8,804 bases of DNA, taken from positions 1-8,804 of the forward strand of contig CAMIOJ010000070.1 in the NCBI GenBank assembly GCA_946222435.1, in the 5' to 3' direction. Position 1 is the first letter of the stretch; each line of letters begins with the position of its first letter. Made by a program: the position numbers and the translations under genes. The notes below the pieces were generated by a model. That model had not been told where the DNA came from. It saw nothing but the letters and a program-made list of their open reading frames with translations, and ran no database searches. Source of the DNA: an uncultured Micrococcus sp. (GTDB taxonomy: Bacteria > Actinomycetota > Actinomycetes > Actinomycetales > Micrococcaceae). This document shows, in pieces, positions 5,205 through 8,804 of the stretch.

Positions 5205-5672
5205 ATGAGTGAGAACACCGCGCTGCCCACCGCCCTGGCCGAGATCGTCGACGACTTCGCGGCGGTGCCGGACCCGGAGAAGCTGGAGCTGCTGCTCGAG
5301 TTCTCCGACGAGCTGCCCGAGCTCCCCGCCCGCTACGACGGGCACGAGGAGAAGATGGAGCAGGTGGTCGAGTGCCAGTCACCGCTGTTCCTGGCCGTGG
5401 AGGTCGAGGGCGAGGAGGACACGGCCGGCCCGGACTCCGTGGTCCGGCTGTTCATCACCGCTCCGCCGGAGGCCCCGACCACGCGTGGCTTCGCCTCCGT
5501 GCTGTCCCAGGGCCTGGACGGGCTGACGGCCGCCGAGATCCTCGCCGTGCCGGACGACATCCCGAACCGCCTCGGCCTGGCCAAGGCGCTGACGCCGCTG
5601 CGGCTGCGCGGCATGTCCGCGATGCTCGGCCGCATCAAGCGCAACGTGAAGGACCTGACGACCCGGGCCTGA
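5205..5672 (+). CDS. sufE: SufE family cysteine-desulfurase partner
   Basis: SufE accepts persulfide sulfur from the cysteine desulfurase SufS on a conserved cysteine, stimulates SufS and passes sulfur to the Fe-S cluster scaffold in the cytoplasm. The 155 residues match the usual length. The N-terminal helix LAEIVDDFAAVPDPEKLELLLE, then LPELPARY (38-44), the acceptor site EQVVECQSPLFL with Cys57 (the only cysteine), and the C-terminal LTPLRLRGMSAML are typical. It starts at ATG 5205 directly after a likely -10 box. It follows sseA, a pairing known from M. tuberculosis where the two proteins are functionally linked, and precedes a YbaK-type gene by 37 bases, probably on the same transcript. 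No sufBCD or sufS lies in the window. Confidence 0.92.
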   Translation: MSENTALPTALAEIVDDFAAVPDPEKLELLLEFSDELPELPARYDGHEEKMEQVVECQSPLFLAVEVEGEEDTAGPDSVVRLFITAPPEAPTTRGFASVLSQGLDGLTAAEILAVPDDIPNRLGLAKALTPLRLRGMSAMLGRIKRNVKDLTTRA

Positions 5673-5709
5673 GCGACACGGCGACGTCCTGACGGGACGG
5701 AGGACTGGG

Positions 5710-6228
5710 ATGGCGAAGAAGAGGTCGGGCGGCCCCGCGCCGACGCCGGCGGTGGCCGCCCTGACCCGCGCGAGGGCCGCCCACACGCTGCATCACGTGT
5801 ACGCCGAGGACGGACTGACCGCGGCGGACGCGGTGGGCGTGGGCGAGCGAATGGCTGCCGCGTTGGGCGTGGACCCGGCGCGCGTGCTCAAGACGCTGAT
5901 GGTGCAGCTGCCGGACAGCACGCTGGCCGCCTGCGTGGTTCCGGTGTCCGGGCAGCTGGACCTGCGGGCCGCCGCGAAGGCGCTCGGGGCCAAGAAGGCC
6001 GTGCTGGCCGACCGGGACGAGGCGGAGCGCAGGACCGGCTACGTGCGCGGCGGCATCTCCCCGCTCGGGCAGCGGCAGCGCTGTCCGGTGGTGGTGGACG
6101 AGACGGCGCTGGGCTGGGAGACGGTCTTCGTGTCCGGCGGGCAGCGCGGCCTGGACATCGAGATCGCCCCCGCCGCGCTGGTGCGCGTGGCCGAGGCGTC
6201 CGTGGCGCCGATCGCGCGAGAGGACTGA
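5710..6228 (+). CDS. ybaK: YbaK/EbsC-type Cys-tRNA(Pro) deacylase
   Basis: YbaK hydrolyses Cys-tRNA(Pro), which arises when prolyl-tRNA synthetase mischarges cysteine, and so protects translation. The 172-residue protein is cytoplasmic. Family marks are RVLKTLM with Lys61, the counterpart of the essential lysine, the acidic-basic helix around KALGAKKAVLADRDEAER (90-107), the loop TGYVRGGISPLGQ (109-121), and a C-terminal FVSGGQRGLDIEIAP block (140-154). ATG 5710 has GGAGGA five bases upstream, a strong ribosome binding site. It lies 37 bases behind sufE, so co-transcription is likely, and both concern the fate of cysteine. The basic N-terminus (MAKKRSGG) is not a signal peptide. Substrate could differ, since relatives (ProX, YeaK) edit other mischarged tRNAs. 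Confidence 0.9.
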   Translation: MAKKRSGGPAPTPAVAALTRARAAHTLHHVYAEDGLTAADAVGVGERMAAALGVDPARVLKTLMVQLPDSTLAACVVPVSGQLDLRAAAKALGAKKAVLADRDEAERRTGYVRGGISPLGQRQRCPVVVDETALGWETVFVSGGQRGLDIEIAPAALVRVAEASVAPIARED

Positions 6229-6293
6229 GTCCGGACCGCCGGGACGCGGTGGGCGCCGACGGACACGCACCCTCCCCACTCTGGCATGGAGAT

Positions 6294-6335
6294 AAGCCCT
6301 CCACTGATTCAATACCCTGAATCAGTGGAGGGCTT
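6294..6335. terminator. bidirectional intrinsic terminator between convergent genes
   Basis: AAGCCCTCCACTGATTCA (6294-6311) pairs perfectly with its complement at 6318-6335 around a six-base loop (ATACCC), giving an 18-bp stem. On the plus strand it runs into CTTCTTT, and on the minus strand into CTTATCT, so both directions have a T-rich tail. It lies 65 bases after the ybaK stop and 45 beyond the acyltransferase stop. Its stem is about half A+T, far lower in G+C than its surroundings. Confidence 0.9.
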
Positions 6336-6359
6336 CTTTGGGATCCGGGGGCAGGCGGC

Positions 6360-6390
6360 GCTCACTCGGCCCGATGATGCTCACTCGGCC
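6360..6390. repeat. short direct repeat around the acyltransferase stop codon
   Basis: The 12-mer GCTCACTCGGCC occurs at 6360-6371 and again at 6379-6390, 19 bp apart, with a similar GAT-containing flank each time. Read on the minus strand, the second copy encodes the last residues and stop codon of the acyltransferase and the first copy repeats the same bases just behind it. It looks like a small tandem duplication of the gene's 3' end. Confidence 0.6.
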
Positions 6391-8750
6391 ACGATGCGGT
6401 CCAGCCGCTCCCCCATCGCCTCGCTCAGCGACCGGGAGAAGGTCGCGGTCATGTGGTTGGAGTCCATGTAGACCAGGGCGTTGCCGACCACCGGGGCACA
6501 GACCGGACCCGGGCAGATGAAGTCGTTCAGGTCAAACACCTCCATGCCGGGCACCTGTTCGGCCGCGGCGAGGATGTCCGGGGTGCCCGACTCCTGCAGG
6601 CCCTGCTCCCGGTCCCAGGTGCAGGCCGCGATGTCCTCGCTGTTGCGCTCCACGCACTCGGGGATCGGCTGATCGGCGTGCGGCGGGTCCGTGAGGGCGA
6701 TGACATGGTCTGCGTTGTCCGCCAGCTGCCTCCAGGCCTCGGCCAGGCCGTCCGAGGACGAGCTGCCGTCCGCGTCGAGGTGTCGGGCGGTCGAGGTGAT
6801 GATGATGTCCGCCTCCTCGGCCTCGATCTCCTCCATGACGTTCTCGTTCCAGCGGGTGCACTCGTCGAAGGGGCGGGGTCCGCCGTCCTCCTCAGACAGC
6901 TCCACCGTGTGGGTGGTGATCGGGCAGGCGCCCTTCACGTAGGAGACCACATGCCAGCCGCGCTCGAGGGATGCCGTGGTGACGGCCTCGGACCAGTGAT
7001 GGACGTGGGAGTCGCCCACCATCAGCACCGTGACGTCCGCGTCCGGATCACCGTCCTCACACCGGACGGCGGTGTCGTCGGCAGCCTTCACCTGACAGCC
7101 GCGATAGAGCAGCGGGGAACCGTCGTCGGGGCCGGCGGCGGGCGCCGGCACGACCTGGTCCACGGTCAGGTCCGCCAGGTCGTCGACGGGGTCCCATCCG
7201 GCCGGAGGCCCTGCCGGCTCGGACTCGCCTGACTCCCCCGGCGCCCTGTCACCGGACCCCGAGTCGGCACCGTCGGCCCCCGATGCGCCCCCTTGTCCGT
7301 CGGGACCCCCGGAGGCGGTCGCGGCACCGGCGCCGGCCGCACCGGCACCGGCCACGGGCGAGTCGGTCGGCGTCAGCGAGGTGCGCTGCGCCGCAGTGAG
7401 GGCGAGAGCCAGGGCGAGGGCGGAGACGGCCGCGGTCGCCAGCCCGCCCGTGATGAGCGGTCCCGCGGTGCGACGGCGACGCCGACGGCGCTCCTCGGCG
7501 CGGGTCTGCGCGGCCGTGGGCGCGGCGGCCACGGAATGGGCGCCCATCAACGGCTTCTCCACGGCGATGCGGAGCAGCCACGCCAGCGGGATGGACACGA
7601 CGGCCAGGACCAGCCCCAGCCACAGGGGCAGACCCTCGACGTACCTCCAGGACACGATCGCAATCAGCGGCCAGTGGACGAGGTACAGCGAGTAGGAGAG
7701 GTCGCCGATCCAGCGTGCCGGTCCCGTGGACAGCAGGGCGCCGACGCCGGCGCCATGGCGGTCGTCCACGGCGTGGGTGCCGGCGAGGATCATCAGGGCC
7801 GAGCCGAACACCGGCAGCGCCGCGGCGTATCCGGGGAACACGGTGGCCTCGGTGAAGAGCAGGGCGGCCGCCAGGACCATGGCCAGGCCCGTCCAGCCGA
7901 GCACGGTGCGGAGCATGCCGGGCAGGGCCGGCAGCAGCACCACGAGTGCCGACAGTCCCGCACCGACGGCGAGCTCCCAGACACGCGTGGTGGTGATGAA
8001 GTAGGCCGGGCCCAGGTTGCCAGGGGTGAACAGGACCGAGTGGACGAAGGAGACCACGCCCACCACGAGCGCCAGGACAAGGATGCGGGAGGCCACGGCG
8101 CGTGGGTCCAGGACAGTGCCCGCGGCGGAGGTGGCGGGCGGTGTGGCGGCGCCACGTGAGGACGGGCTGCTGCCGGCACGGCGGCGCAGCCCCATGGCCA
8201 CGAGCAGGATCAACAGCAGCGGCCACAGGAGGTAGTACTGTTCCTCGACGCCCAGCGACCAGTAGTGCTGGAGCGGGCTGGGGGCGGCTTCTGCGTTGAA
8301 GTAGTCGGTGCTGTCCACGGCGAGGGCCCAGTTCGCCCCGCTCAGCGCGGCCCACAGGCCGGTCCAGCCGAGGGACTCCCACTGGGACAGGGGAAGGAAC
8401 AGCCGGCCCGCTGCGAGCGTCAGTGCGATCACCACCAGCGCGGCCGGGAGGATGCGCCGGACACGGCGGACGTAGAAGTCCACCAGCGAGATCCGGCCGG
8501 TGCGGCTGATCTCTTTGATCAGCAGGCCCGTGATGAGGAAGCCGGAGATGACGAAGAACACGTCGACGCCGACATAGCCGCCCGGAAGCCAGGGCAGGCC
8601 GGCGTGGAACAGCAGGACGGACAGGACGGCCACCGCACGTACGCCCTGGATGTCCGCACGGAAACGGTGGACGCCGAGGCCGGACGGAGGCAGGGCACGG
8701 TGGGGCACTGCCTGAGCGGTCGGGGCCGCCGTCGAGGAGGAAGGGTGCAT
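6381..8750 (-). CDS. membrane O-acyltransferase (AT3) fused to SGNH domain
   Basis: This 789-residue OafA/YrhL-like protein probably acylates a cell-envelope glycan. Residues 31-400 are the membrane acyltransferase-3 domain, with about ten hydrophobic segments, the R-X10-H motif (Arg38, His49), GGYVGVDVFFVISGFLI (57-73) and HYWSLGVEEQYYLLWP (162-177). A basic cytoplasmic stretch (RRRRRRR, 421-427) precedes a further membrane helix (432-453), then a Gly/Ala/Ser/Asp-rich linker (463-518) and an extracytoplasmic SGNH domain (570-789) with VGDSH (Ser581) and DSNH (Asp763, His766) as the likely catalytic triad. Eight cysteines in the outer part may form disulfides. The ATG at 8750 has no visible Shine-Dalgarno sequence; GTG at 8708 is an alternative, since the conserved part begins at residue 31. 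It stands alone, so its acceptor sugar cannot be told. Confidence 0.92.
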   Translation of the reverse strand: MHPSSSTAAPTAQAVPHRALPPSGLGVHRFRADIQGVRAVAVLSVLLFHAGLPWLPGGYVGVDVFFVISGFLITGLLIKEISRTGRISLVDFYVRRVRRILPAALVVIALTLAAGRLFLPLSQWESLGWTGLWAALSGANWALAVDSTDYFNAEAAPSPLQHYWSLGVEEQYYLLWPLLLILLVAMGLRRRAGSSPSSRGAATPPATSAAGTVLDPRAVASRILVLALVVGVVSFVHSVLFTPGNLGPAYFITTTRVWELAVGAGLSALVVLLPALPGMLRTVLGWTGLAMVLAAALLFTEATVFPGYAAALPVFGSALMILAGTHAVDDRHGAGVGALLSTGPARWIGDLSYSLYLVHWPLIAIVSWRYVEGLPLWLGLVLAVVSIPLAWLLRIAVEKPLMGAHSVAAAPTAAQTRAEERRRRRRRTAGPLITGGLATAAVSALALALALTAAQRTSLTPTDSPVAGAGAAGAGAATASGGPDGQGGASGADGADSGSGDRAPGESGESEPAGPPAGWDPVDDLADLTVDQVVPAPAAGPDDGSPLLYRGCQVKAADDTAVRCEDGDPDADVTVLMVGDSHVHHWSEAVTTASLERGWHVVSYVKGACPITTHTVELSEEDGGPRPFDECTRWNENVMEEIEAEEADIIITSTARHLDADGSSSSDGLAEAWRQLADNADHVIALTDPPHADQPIPECVERNSEDIAACTWDREQGLQESGTPDILAAAEQVPGMEVFDLNDFICPGPVCAPVVGNALVYMDSNHMTATFSRSLSEAMGERLDRIVAE

Positions 8751-8804
8751 GTGAAGTGGGGTGAGGACGACGGGGATGGGAGGTCCGCCATCACCGCGCT
8801 CGTG

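Noticed and set aside
1..8804. CRISPR array, insertion sequence or riboswitch
   Set aside because: No regularly spaced repeats, transposase or terminal repeats were seen, and no leader matches a riboswitch class I recognise.

Overview
This is a very G+C-rich window (by eye around 70% or more) with the codon use of a high-GC actinobacterium. Three things point to Actinobacteria, most likely the Micrococcaceae: the sseA-sufE gene order shared with Mycobacterium tuberculosis, tRNA genes that mostly lack an encoded CCA, and an apparently leaderless gene start. The exact genus is not proven here. Most of the window reads as ordinary chromosome rather than an obvious mobile element.

Layout from left to right: (1) positions 1-1101, minus strand: the first codons of an unidentified gene running off the left edge, preceded by a phage-type PD-(D/E)XK (RecB/Cas4-like) nuclease. 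(2) 1102-1338: a divergent control region with an inverted repeat, two DnaA-box-like 9-mers and a sigma-A-like promoter for the tRNAs. (3) 1339-1779: tRNA-Gly(GCC), tRNA-Cys(GCA), tRNA-Val(GAC) and a second, identical tRNA-Gly(GCC), closed by a strong hairpin. (4) 1909-3904, minus strand: zapE (AFG1-like ATPase) followed by an EcsC-like protein of unknown role. (5) 4129-6228, plus strand: the sulfurtransferase sseA, two tandem hairpins (the second a perfect 46-bp palindrome), then sufE and a YbaK/EbsC-type Cys-tRNA(Pro) deacylase. (6) 6294-6335: a symmetric terminator between convergent genes. (7) 6381-8750, minus strand: a large membrane O-acyltransferase fused to an extracytoplasmic SGNH domain. 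The last 54 bases hold nothing I can assign.

The best-supported functional theme is sulfur handling. SseA mobilises sulfane sulfur, SufE accepts cysteine-derived persulfide for Fe-S assembly, and YbaK clears Cys-tRNA(Pro). I see no clear evidence of a wholly new system. The items most worth a second look are non-coding: the tandem hairpins splitting sseA from sufE, a 20-bp-phased inverted repeat upstream of sseA, the leaderless-looking sufE promoter, and the DnaA-box-like pair upstream of the nuclease.
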